Below are positions 42,501 to 52,807 of a stretch of DNA of 64,000 bases, in pieces (the first letter of the stretch is position 1; every line of letters starts with the position of its first letter). The translations under genes and the position numbers were made by a program. This DNA comes from Allolobophora icterica (Eukaryota; Annelida; Clitellata; Crassiclitellata; Lumbricidae). The notes under the pieces were generated by a model. That model ran no database searches. It saw only the letters and a program-made list of their open reading frames with translations, and was not told the DNA's origin. Location of the stretch: positions 47,325,582-47,389,581 of the forward strand of contig OY744607.1 of assembly GCA_963556255.1 (NCBI GenBank), in the 5' to 3' direction.

Positions 42501-42650
42501 CTCTTTGCTTTCTTCTTTGCTTTCCTCTTTGTCTTCTTCTTTGCCGTTTTACTTAAATTCTTCTCTGGCTTCCTCTTTGCCTTCTATTTGTCTTCTTCTT
42601 TTCCTTCTTATGTGCCTTTTCCTTTGCCTTTCTCTTTGCCTTTTCAAATT
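39575..42650. repeat. 3-kb polypyrimidine array (CTTCTTTGCCTT motif)
   Basis: The plus strand is almost entirely C and T with regular G, built of degenerate units such as TTCTTCTTTGCCTTCTTCTT and TTTTTACTTACCTT. Hydrophobic plus-strand frames and Lys-rich minus-strand frames over it are composition artefacts. Such mirror-rich homopyrimidine tracts can form triplex DNA. Confidence 0.95.
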
Positions 42651-42839
42651 TTCACGACTTTTCGAGGAACTATTGTCTTGTTTTAGACTTCCGTATTAAT
42701 TACTGATTTCTGGTTTGGCGAGTTTTTCTGAGTCTAGGTCACCTTTCGCCATGGCGTAACTTTGGATTATATTTTGGTCATACAAGTAACCAGTGCAGAG
42801 GGCGATTTATGCCCCGAAAAAATCATGGGCAGGGCAAAA

Positions 42840-42893
42840 ATTCTAGCAGGGCAACGACCAGGGCAGAGGCTTTTTTACCAGGGCATTTGCACT
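42840..42893 (+). repeat. 54-bp inverted repeat, left copy
   Basis: Begins ATTCTAGCAGGGCAACGACC and ends GGGCATTTGCACT. The exact reverse complement is at 43408-43461. Confidence 0.92.
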
Positions 42894-42935
42894 GGCTCGC
42901 CCTGGTGTAGCGCCGCCTCTGTATATATATATATA

Positions 42936-43405
42936 GGGGCCGTCCATATATTACGTACGCAAAGAGGGGGGGAGGGGGGGAGGGGGGTAAGATTTTGGCG
43001 ATTTTGCGTACGGGTGCGTACGGGGGGGGGGAGGGGGGGGTGGCCGAAATGTGTACGTACGCAAAATAAATTTCGAATTATGACGTCCACATTAGCCTAT
43101 TTATAACTCTGTATTGTCCTATAGTCGTCCGATGGCATTTTATTACATTATATAAAAGCCATGTGAAGTTATTCTGTGCTGTGAACGAGACACCAATAAT
43201 TTGTCTATATTGGCCCTCACTCATCCTTCAATCTGGCCTAAAGTGCAGAGAGACACTTTCTGCGGCTGGTCTTCTCGGGGGGGGGGGGTGTGCGTCAAGC
43301 GTACGTACGCAGGGGGGTGCGGAAGAAAGTACGCTTGCGTACAGGGGGGGGGGGAGGGGGTCCAATTTTCCCGAATTTTTGCGTACGTAATATATGGACG
43401 GCCCC
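42936..43405. mobile_element. MITE with 28-bp perfect TIR and G-rich core
   Basis: A perfect 28-base terminal inverted repeat begins GGGGCCGTCCATATATTACG (42936-42963 and 43378-43405). Subterminal G-tracts (42966-43040 and 43276-43360) could form quadruplexes. The flanking ATA is shared on both sides but lies in TA-rich sequence, so the target duplication is ambiguous. Superfamily uncertain (PIF/Harbinger or ISL2EU-like ends). Confidence 0.82.
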
Positions 43406-43407
43406 AT

Positions 43408-43459
43408 AGTGCAAATGCCCTGGTAAAAAAGCCTCTGCCCTGGTCGTTGCCCTGCTAGA

Positions 43460-43461
<2 letters not shown>
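43408..43461 (-). repeat. 54-bp inverted repeat, right copy
   Basis: Exact reverse complement of 42840-42893, directly outside the MITE and adjoining a (TA)n run. Confidence 0.92.

Positions 43462-43530
<69 letters not shown>
43462..43530. repeat. (TA)n microsatellite
   Basis: Nearly uninterrupted TA run. Confidence 0.95.
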
Positions 43531-44057
<527 letters not shown>

Positions 44058-44172
44058 ACGAACTTCAGCAGGTAGCGAGCAGAGACTAGGCGTTTGACAA
44101 GATGAGAATTTTATGAGGATGTGTCAGCCAGCCAACCAGTCAGTTAGCTACAGACTAAAATGCAAGTAGATC

Positions 44173-44372
44173 CATAGGCGTAATTTGTGAGGGGTACGAG
44201 GGGTACCCGTACCCCCAACTTTTAAGACTGGGGGGTACAGTACCCCCCACTTTTTGAACAATGCCAATCAATATTTGGTTATTTTACCTTCCCAGAGATC
44301 GCAGTCTCAGTCTTGCTTAGTGTATGTAAGAAATTGGTACCCCCCACTTTTTAAACCAAAGTTACGCCCCTG
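44173..44372. mobile_element. GGCGTAA-family hAT MITE, 200 bp, perfect TSD
   Basis: The ends are CATAGGCGTAATTT and AAAGTTACGCCCCTG. Perfect 8-base duplication AGTAGATC at 44165-44172 and 44373-44380. It is closely similar to 9344-9542 throughout. Confidence 0.93.
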
Positions 44373-44379
44373 AGTAGAT

Positions 44380-45727
44380 CAACTGCCGAACTCGTAAATG
44401 CATCCACGCACATGCGAAAGATGCAACAAAAACACAAGCACACAAACAGACAAAGACACAGAGACACAAACAGACACGAAGACAGGCAAGAAAAGGATTT
44501 AGAGACGACCACGTAGTGTCAGACTTTTCAAGCTGGCCTTTATTACATCTGCCGACCTCCGTCAAATTGTTCGTGTCAGCTGGCAACCCTCCGCACAGGC
44601 CTTAACCGCATTGCTTGAATATCACCAGACAACAGAGATACTACTTTTCTCTTTCAGCGCTTATCTATGGCACCCAACGCTTCAATGCAGTCGCTTATTG
44701 TAGCACCTTTCACACCGATAAAATCATCTGTGAAGACTAGCCATTCCAGAACAATACCTCCTAATTTTTACAGTCCCGCGGTATCATATGCACCTCGGGG
44801 AAAAATAATAAATATCATTAATAGCAGTGTATCAGGCTGTAAAAAGTGGCACCCCGTGTTTTAGGCTAAACCTGCTGAAACTCGACAGCGTTGGTCATAT
44901 TTTGTCATTCGGGCGAAGCCAAGATCCTAGTAATACAAGCATGAACAGGCCACGTCAGCCGAGCATCAAGTACTGTGGTAAGTCCTGGCTTTGTCCCACT
45001 GTATAACGATGACTAACTACCTACTAACACCGAAGAATGTTAACCCGCTCGGAGCAACCTCGCTCAGGGGAGCAACTTTGGTCTACTTGGTGTTGGACTA
45101 GAGATGAATATGCATAAGCTTACTTCGTATCGAACAGCCGGAGATCTTCAGCTTTGATTTAGCCTACCGGTACTTAATTTTACACTGAGCCGTTTGGCCT
45201 TCAGAATTCCAACGAAGTATAGGCCTATTCTTGCGCAGCGCCTTTCATATTAGTTTTTTTAAATATTGATATTAAATTGCATTCGCCAAGTGAAAACAAT
45301 TATAATTATCCAGTTTGCGATTATGCGATGCGAAAAGAACGTTCGTCACTAGTAAAGCGTCACAGACCTAGCTATGACGTCACCAACAAACAAATACCAA
45401 AAATAGATGATTAAAACAATTACGTTACTGCTATTACTACGTCGTGCTATATACAATGTAGGCCTAAGTAAGTAAGTAAGCAAGTAATCTTTATTAGCAC
45501 AAGACAAACGCTCATATTTTAAAACAGTTAACAATATGCGTACAGTGACGAAAAGTAGCACAACAGCACAATATCAGTAGAACAAGACTTAGTGTAATAT
45601 TATAAACGGTTTCAGAATGTGTGCAATGCTTTCCGTTAAACTTGCGTTGATCCGTATGACCTGAATATGTCGTTCTAGCGGTCTGAACTGCGGTTAAACC
45701 CGGGTTTCCACTCATATGTCAACCAGG
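44380..45727. other. Intergenic stretch with LINE-type tail
   Basis: No gene is supported. At 45465-45510 AAGTAAGTAAGTAAGCAAGT followed by AATCTTTATT resembles the 3' end of a LINE on the minus strand (frame NKDYLLTYLLR). Confidence 0.4.
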
Positions 45728-45735
45728 GTTGTCGG

Positions 45736-45905
45736 CAGGGGCGTCTACACCATAGAAACCATGGAGCAAATGCTCCATCCAAAAAATGGGGGGGGAGATC
45801 TGTCAGTGTGTGTGCCACCATTTTAAGGGGTAAGGAACGGGAAGGGGGGAAAAGAGGGGGGAAATGGACGTTGCTCCAATGACTTTGGGGGGATAGACGC
45901 CCCTG
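45736..45905. mobile_element. hAT-type MITE, 170 bp, perfect TSD
   Basis: The terminal inverted repeat is CAGGGGCGTCTA on the left and TAGACGCCCCTG on the right, perfect over 12 bases. GTTGTCGG flanks it at 45728-45735 and 45906-45913. It is the same family as 447-617, sharing ACACCATAGAAACC and GGACGTTGCTCCAATGACTT. Confidence 0.94.
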
Positions 45906-46233
45906 GTTGTCGGGTTTCAAAACGAGGCCCATTGAAGCCTTTGATGCACTGCCTCCTTTTATTTCTCGTCGTCCATGGCAACCATTATCAGGCCCGTAGC
46001 CAGAGGCAAAATCAAGACGAGGCACCAGCCATACAAGTGCGCTACATCAAATCAGAGGAGGTATTCCAGAGAGTGGTCCAAAAGAGGTCCGAGTCCGATT
46101 CCAGAGGGCCAGATGGCCCAGATCCAGGGGCTTCTATCCCTATTCAGGGTGGGCGCAAGTTGAGCCCAGTGAAAAACAGGGGGGAAGTACTTCTTTTCAA
46201 TTGTCATCACACTCCCTACAAGTTAGAGTCTTA

Positions 46234-46391
46234 CAGAGTCTTTGCTCACAGTTCTGTGCAGGGCGTATGGAGGGGGAGAGGGAAGGAAGCAGACTGCTTC
46301 CAATTTGTGCCAGAAGCAGAGTCTTTGCTCACAGTTCTGTGCAGGGCGTATGGAGGGGAGAGGGAAGGAAGCAGACTGCTTCCAATTTCCC
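46234..46391. repeat. 83-bp tandem duplication
   Basis: Two near-identical copies begin CAGAGTCTTTGCTCACAGTT and end GACTGCTTCCAATTT. The offset is 83 bases. Confidence 0.93.
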
Positions 46392-46568
46392 CCCTCGAGT
46401 GAAATGGATGTTTCTGTTCCACTGACAGTTCTGACTCAGACCAGCAAAATGCTTTGTCCTGCGACATCCAAGGACTGAACATTTTAGATTAAACATTGCT
46501 ATTGGCCATTATTGGCGATGTAGCGAAGACCTTCGAACGGAATTTTTCAACTTCGTATTTTGATGTAT

Positions 46569-46677
46569 TACTATTATGGGCCATGCAATATTTGCTTAGG
46601 TTACAGTGTCTAAGCTTTTATAGATTGTCGTTATTATTTGTATCAGTATTATGGGCCATGCAATATTTGCTTAGGTT
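46569..46677. repeat. Direct repeat flanking a MITE
   Basis: GGGCCATGCAATATTTGCTT with AGGTT occurs at about 46576 and 46653. The second copy abuts the hAT element at 46678. Confidence 0.8.
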
Positions 46678-46930
46678 CAGGGGCGTAACTTTGGTCTAAA
46701 AAGTGGGGGTACCAATTTCTTCTCCAGTTTCGCTTTTCGCATGGAGACCATTTCGGACATATTACCCTGCCAGTATTCTCATAAATTTTTGTGTCAGTGA
46801 AAACAAGCCATCTTTTAATTGCAGTAATAATTAAATATTGATTGGCATTATTTAAATAGTGGGGTACGGTCCCCCAGTCCAAAAGTGGGGGTACAGGTAC
46901 CCCTCGTACCTCCCACAAATTACGCCTATG
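46678..46930. mobile_element. GGCGTAA-family hAT MITE, reverse orientation
   Basis: The left end is CAGGGGCGTAACTTTGGTC and the right end is AAATTACGCCTATG. Flanks CTTAGGTT (46670-46677) and CTTAGTTT (46931-46938) differ at one base. Confidence 0.88.
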
Positions 46931-47479
46931 CTTAGTTTACAGTGTCTAAGCAGTGTTATAGTGCATAATTATTACTTTATTTCTTCAGCTATTGACCATT
47001 ATGTTCCGCTATTTTCTGTTGATGTAGAATGCAAAAAAGCTTAACAAATTGAAAAAAGCGTTCATAATCCTGTTGATTAAGAAAAACTAGTTGCATGGTC
47101 AATGCTACAATTATTGTCGTGTAGTGCAGTGAAAATGGGATTATCAGGTCTTGAAATATTCCAGCAAAAATAATTGTCGGCTGGGTAACACTGCAATAGG
47201 CAAGGATGGAGCCTGTTGCTACTGCATTACACCATTCATAATGCAGTATTTAAAATTCCCATTTGCTAAGCAGTGTCCCATATTGCCCAGTATTTTAACA
47301 TGCGTCCCATATTTTGGAAATTTTGTCCCATATAATATTGCACGCTGTCCCATACAATTTTTACAGTGCACTGGGAGCCCTACAGAAATTAATTCAACAG
47401 TTCAGTTGAACTAAAATGTATAGTTTTCCAAAACTCACCTTCGGCAATGTATAAATCCAAAAGATTTTCGGGGAGGACC

Positions 47480-47700
47480 CCGGACCCCTCCCCTTCAAGG
47501 GAAGGGAAGGGGAAGGCAGGAATGGTACAGGAGTGGTAAAGGGAGAGGGGAGGGATAAGGGATGGGGTGGGAGGGGTAGGGAAGGAAGGGAAGGCGAGGT
47601 ATGGAAGGGCTTTACGGAAAGGGGAATTGCTTCCAGCTTACAGGGGGTTCTGTGAAAGAGGGGGGAAGGAGAGGGATTGAGCCCGGTTGTTTAGGGGGGA
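47480..47700. repeat. Purine-rich GGGAAGG tract
   Basis: Degenerate GGGAAGGGGAAGG units. No coding signal. Confidence 0.75.
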
Positions 47701-47739
47701 TAGAAGCCACTGCCCAGATCAAGAGAGGAGGCATAGTCC

Positions 47740-47776
47740 CCGGCGCCGCCGCCATCCGCCGCCGCCGCCGCCGCTA
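47740..47776. repeat. (GCC)n microsatellite
   Basis: CCGCCGCCGCC runs with one interruption. Confidence 0.9.
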
Positions 47777-48003
47777 AGCCCTCAAGTCGAAACCAGTCGC
47801 TAAGCTATCGACTGCTAGCGACTTCGTTCACTTAATATTTTTCTTATTGTCTTAATCGCGGTTTCCAAGTTTCGATTTGATGAAGACATCAGCAGCAGGA
47901 CATGAGGAACAATCACAATACAATACAATACAAAATTCGTTTGTTAAGGAAAACAAATTGACATGCCGCAACTTGATACATTATAAGAGTAAGAGTTTGC
48001 TTT

Positions 48004-48074
48004 ATTGGTAAAAGTTCTTTTAGAGAATACGGGGATACTATATCTCCGTATTCTCTATAAGAACTTTTACCAAT
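48004..48074. other. Near-perfect 71-base hairpin (34-bp stem, 3-base loop)
   Basis: The outer 16 bases, ATTGGTAAAAGTTCTT, pair exactly with AAGAACTTTTACCAAT. The inner AGAGAATACGG pairs with CCGTATTCTCT. The whole stem has only one mismatch and one G-T pair around the loop CTA. It could be a small-RNA precursor, or the product of an inverted duplication. Confidence 0.9.
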
Positions 48075-48221
48075 TGTTGTCTTTTTTTGGTAAAGGGAAT
48101 TTATACCTTCTATCACGAAGATGGTGGTGATGATTACGAAGGGGGATAAGCAAGGTGAGAATTGTCGGGGGATTGGGGCTCAACTTCCCCTAGTCTTTCT
48201 TATGACCCCACATTTAAATCT

Positions 48222-48620
48222 TCATTGCACACCTTTGGGGTCGTTTCCAACCCCCTCAGTTGTGCTGGTGCGATTTAGCATTATTTCATTCTGAATCTCT
48301 GACAAAGTGAAGGAATTTCCATGGTGTATCACGTAGGAATTTTTGGATTTTCTCAACAAAAGAATTGATTTTGATTCGAGTTTCACTTGCAAAACTGCTA
48401 GCATTGAAATCTGCTGCTTTCAAATTTCGCTGACATCAGTTTGCAAAATACTAAGAAAATATTCAACTCCACATGGATCAAAGTCTAAACCCCCAGTCTC
48501 TTTTCTACAGTTCTCACACTGGGAAAAGTGCTGGAGTACATGATTCTCGTACTCTGCTACTGCCTGAAAGAGACACGCATCAGCAGTTTCGGCAAACTGG
48601 TTGGCCGTAAGATCAGGGTA
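48222..48620 (-). pseudogene. Unrecognised coding-like segment with one internal stop
   Basis: On the minus strand one frame reads from a splice-acceptor-like TTTATAGCAG. It runs YPDLTANQFAETADACLF, then FSQCENCRKETGGLDFDP, stops at TGA (48420-48422), and continues in the same frame as MLAVLQVKLES to SYVIHHGNSFTLSEIQNE before TGA at 48222. It is protein-like in composition, but I do not recognise the family. Inverted TCGCTAAG-type repeats on both sides (47790-47830 and 48885-49030) suggest it sits in a transposable element. Confidence 0.4.
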
Positions 48621-48884
48621 CTGCTATAAATCCTCCTCGTTTCATTGGATTTATTAAGCGCTCAATTTCACGAATTCGCATGAACATTCGTTTTCACAGT
48701 CATCGGTCTGTCCTCTTTCAGCATGCCCACATGGAGCGGAGCCCATATACCATATTGGACCCCTAAACAGCCCATATGGGTTCCATCTAATGTCCATGGA
48801 AATGATGGCACGGTCAGTACAGTCTGCGGTAAAACGCATTATACTGTTAGGTAATAAGGTATGTCCAATAGACATAACTTATTA

Positions 48885-49030
48885 CCTGAGAAGTCGATAG
48901 CAAGTCGCTAAGTCAGTTGATAAGTCTAAGCGACTTAGTCAGTCGATAAGCATGCGACTTAGTCGACTTAGTCGCTAAGTCAGTCGCTAACTCATCAAGT
49001 CAGTCGGTAACTCCTTAGCGACTGACTCCG
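48885..49030. repeat. AGTCGCTAAGTCAGTCGATA repeat cluster
   Basis: Five to six degenerate direct and inverted copies of GTCGCTAAGTCAGTCGATAA. A smaller cluster of the same motif occurs at 47795-47830. Confidence 0.8.
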
Positions 49031-49034
49031 GGCA

Positions 49035-49738
49035 CTAAGGAGGCAGAGCAGCTGTTGAGGCGGGTGTCGTTTAGGGCGAGAATTGGAAAGCGGAGGATCA
49101 GATGAGTCAGGGTAGGAGTACTTGAAAAGGTGAAACTTCAGTTTTGAGTGGAAAGCCCGGGAGGTGATGAGGAGGAGGATAAAGGACGGGTTGCAACGAT
49201 GATGGAGGAAACGAGAATCTGCGGAATTCCGAGGGGAGATCATTCCTGAGGCGTGGGGCTCTGTTGGATATGGCTCGGTTGGAGAACTTGAGATGAGTAG
49301 TGACTGCATGGGGGTCGAGAAAGACGGAGATAGGAGGATGATCGGGTGGGGCGGGTTGCCTGGATCGTCAAGAGATCACGGAGGTACTTAGGCTGGGAAT
49401 ATTGTAGGGAGTTGTAGCTAGTTAGTTATGACTTTGAAGTGGATTCGCTATGGGATTTTTAGCCAATAGAGTGATTTGAGGATGGAGGTGATATGGTGAT
49501 GTTTAGGGCTTTAGGCGTTCTATTGTGACAGCTCTGGCTAGTGAGTTTTGGACAAGTTGTACACGCTTGATTTGGGTGGATTCAAAGTTGAGAAAGAGGG
49601 AATTGCAGTAATCAAGCTTAGAATGAACAATGAAGGTAGCAATGGTGGAGGCAGTTCGAAGGTCGAGCATCGGCCGGATGCGCCAGAGGTCACGAATGTA
49701 CACGTGCATGCAGCAGAATCGCGAGAGGTTGGAGATGT
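49035..49738 (-). mobile_element. CR1-like LINE 3' fragment
   Basis: The minus strand encodes IRDLWRIRPMLDLRTASTIA, IVHSKLDYCNSLFLN and RVQLVQNSLARAV, the conserved end of CR1/L2-type reverse transcriptases. Downstream comes the SRAFHSKLKFHLFKYSYP tail. Several frame changes are present. Confidence 0.88.
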
Positions 49739-50039
49739 GGTTAGAGCAGAGGCGTAACTTTGGTCTAGAAAGTGGGGGTACCAAATATCGCATCGCTTCC
49801 CCTTCAAGACTGTTAAATAATTATAATGGCGCCCAATGAATCTATATTTGGCGCCATTTATGCGCAATTCCGAATAATGATGATGATGATGAAAATGATG
49901 ATGATAACAATAACAATAACAATAATAGGCCCTTAATATTGATAATAAGCATAATAGTAAATATAATAACAACAACAATAATAATTATATAATAATGACA
50001 ATAATAATAGTTTAAAATTACTAACAATAGACGTTTTCA

Positions 50040-51262
50040 TTATTAAAGAGACGTGTTTCGATCATAATTGAAGGGACGTAACAATTAATAGGCCTTTATT
50101 CTCTAAATTTAAACTTGTTACATTTTATAGACTTTTTCATAACTGAAGTGACGTAACCGAGGCCCTTAGTGTCTAAATCTAAAAATTCTAATTATAGACG
50201 TGTTTTTCTTAATTTCAATTTCAAATGACGTAGGCCTACGTAACAATTGCTAGTCTTTTATTCTCTAACTTTAAACTTAATAACAATATACTTTTTCATT
50301 ATTTAGGTAACGTAACCAATGCCTTTAAATCCGAGATTAAAAATAATAGACGTTTTAACAATTAGAATGACGTAACAATAAACCTCTATTTTCTAAATTT
50401 AAAGTTATAATAAGTTAATAACAGTAGACTTTTTCATAGCTGAAGTGACGTAACAAAGGCCTTTATAGGGCCTACGCTAAATGCAAACGTGTAATGACAA
50501 TACACTTTTCGATAATTGAAGTGACGTAACAAAGGCCTTTATTGTATAAATTGAAAAATTACTAAATAATAATTATGTTTCATAATTGACGTGACGTAAC
50601 AAAGGCCTTTATTCCCTAAATGTAAACTTATAATGACAATACACTGTTCGATAACTGAAGTGACGTAACAAAGGCCTTTATTGTATAAATCTAAAAGTTA
50701 CTAAATAATCAACTTACATAATAACCGTTGTACGTCTGTCTGTCTGTCTGTCTGTCCCGTAAACAAACACTATTGTGACGTCACTATACTGCCGCCTTGG
50801 CGACGGTTGTCTTGACGACGGCTATAGGCCTATAATATGACGTTATTGTTATCACTGCAATAATAATTGTCTTTTATATACCGTGATTTTTCACGGGTTT
50901 GCAGCTAGTGTGTTTCATAATTGACGAATTTGACGTGACGTAACAAAGGCCTTTATTCCCTAAATGTAAACTTATAATGACAATAGGGCCTACACTTTTC
51001 GATAATTGAAGTGACGTAACAAACGCCTTTATTGTATAAACCTAAAAGTTACTAAATAATATGTTTCATAATTGAAATGACGTAACAATAGGCCTTTGGT
51101 TTTAAAATTGAAATTTATACAAATTGGTTTTTAAATTGAAATTTATAAATCAACGTCGTACGTGTTTCATAAATAAATTGACGTAAAAGGGTCTCTATTC
51201 TTAAAATTTAAATTTACTAACAAAAAAACGTGTTTCATAATTGAAATGATGTATACCAATAG
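50040..51262. repeat. Degenerate array of GTGACGTAACAAAGGCCTTT units
   Basis: About ten variably spaced units contain TGACGTAACAAAGGCCTTTA followed by TTNTNTAAA and an AT-rich stretch. It occupies the interior of the hAT-type element. A (CTGT)n run and other sequence interrupt it at about 50730-50930. Confidence 0.85.
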
Positions 51263-51594
51263 GTCTTTATTCCAGAGGCGTAACTTTGGTCTAGAAAGTG
51301 GGGGTACCAAATTTCGCGTTGTTTTAGCTTCGCGACTGTTAAATAATTATAACGGCATCGTTTATATTACAAGCATAATAATAATTATAGGCTTGATGAT
51401 GACGATGACTATGATGATGATGAAGATGATGATGTTGACAATAATAGGCCTAATAATCATAATAATAGTAATAATTATAATAATAGGCACCTTCACACCA
51501 CACCCCGGAGACGAGGACAGCGTTCTCCAAGCTTAAATACACTTCTGTTTATAGTTTCTTAGAGCCGGAGTGATTTTTGTACCTCGGGCGTTAA

Positions 51595-51645
51595 AATTAA
51601 AATAATAATAATAGTAATAATAATAATTATAATAATAATAATAAT

Positions 51646-51721
<76 letters not shown>

Positions 51722-51722
51722 G
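51595..51722. repeat. (AAT)n microsatellite
   Basis: Mostly uninterrupted AAT/TAA triplets. Confidence 0.95.
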
Positions 51723-51943
51723 CGACAATAATAGGCCTAATAATAACAATGAGAGTAATGATGATGGTGATCACACTGATGATAATGCTCGGTAATTGTT
51801 TTGAATCTTGAGGGCTTCTTCAGATAAATAATAATGGACAAAAAGAATGGGTATGAAAAGTGGGGATACGGTACCATCCAGTCCAAAAAGTGGGGGTACG
51901 GGTACCCCTAGTACCCTCCATAAATTACGCCTATAAGTTAGAG

Positions 51944-52200
51944 AAGGGGAGGTGTGGATCAAAAGTAAGACGGTACCAATGTACAATGGATGTACGCTTG
52001 TATGTCCTCAGCATACAGGTGATGCAGTAGGCCTAACCCACAAGACCGCAACAAGGAACTGATGTCAGAAGTGAACAGAATGTAGGGCAATGGGCCAAGG
52101 ACGGACCCCTGGGGAACACCAAACAGAGCAGGAACCCAGGAGGACCTAGAAGAGCAAGTCACGACACAGAGCAGGTCAATATCAAGAAGATTAGTCCGTA
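51944..52200 (-). mobile_element. CR1-like LINE fragment, upstream part
   Basis: The minus strand encodes GVPQGSVLGPLPYILFTSDI and HLYAEDIQAYIH (the YADD box as YAED), then FDPHLPFSN. That sequence continues into HISNLSRFC at 49738 when the hAT element is removed. Confidence 0.9.
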
Positions 52201-52270
52201 AGACAGAGAATCAGCCAATGGAGAATAAGTAATTCTGGATGAGTAGTTTCCCTTCAAATATTAATCTTCG

Positions 52271-52276
52271 TTTATT
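52271..52276 (-). promoter_or_regulatory. Candidate poly(A) signal of the FERM gene
   Basis: AATAAA on the minus strand, 532 bases downstream of the stop codon. Use is not proven. Confidence 0.3.
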
Positions 52277-52439
52277 AATTCAAACTGACAAGTACGCAGT
52301 AAGATTACATGATAATTATAGTAGTAACAGACGATAACAAGTTTAACAGGAGTCGAATTTAAATGTATGGCAGCCATACAAGGCGCCCATCTGGACTACT
52401 GCTCATTTTACAATCGCCACCTAGGGAATGAAGGCTGAA

Positions 52440-52525
52440 TTAACCTTGTAGGGATAGCGGGTATCGAATCTGTGTCCTTCTGATCTTCTTGCCAGCGTGT
52501 TACCATTCAACCATCTCCCCGCCTG
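52440..52525 (-). mobile_element. tRNA-like SINE head
   Basis: The minus strand reads GGGGAGATGGTTGAATGGTA then ACACGCTGG and AGATTCGATACCCGC, an A-box and B-box with roughly tRNA spacing. It lies just downstream of the FERM gene. Confidence 0.55.
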
Positions 52526-52807
52526 ATTTAGATCTGGGTATCGACTTAAACCATGCCAACACTGGACTGCTCAAACAAAGTCATACAATTTCGACTTGCC
52601 TTTGACAGAAACAAGCAGCAATATTTCCTAAAGTCTTGGCAAGTCATGGTCAACATACCATGGTCAACCCTACCCTGTTGGTTTGAACTGCAGCTCCCCT
52701 TGGAGTTAAAACAAACCATACCATCACGTTTCTACCAATCAAACACTTTAATCTACATTGCCCTCATCTTGTCTTCACATCAAAGACAGCATTTCTTGTT
52801 GCTGAGA

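Larger units (their letters stand above)
49747..51935. mobile_element. hAT-type element, 2189 bp, inserted in the CR1-like LINE
   Basis: The left end is CAGAGGCGTAACTTTGGTCT and the right end is AAATTACGCCTATA. Flanks GGTTAGAG (49739-49746) and AGTTAGAG (51936-51943) form an 8-base duplication with one mismatch, and removing the element rejoins the LINE frame. A second left terminus lies inside at 51273. The interior is repeats only, with no transposase. Confidence 0.85.

Noticed and set aside
39718..42699. Long hydrophobic plus-strand frames (up to about 360 codons) and Lys-rich minus-strand frames
   Set aside because: They follow a degenerate polypyrimidine repeat with several frames open at once and no domain. 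Composition explains them.
48654..48875. 73-codon minus-strand frame
   Set aside because: Built around short inverted GCCCATAT/ATATGGGC words with no recognisable domain. Probably non-coding.
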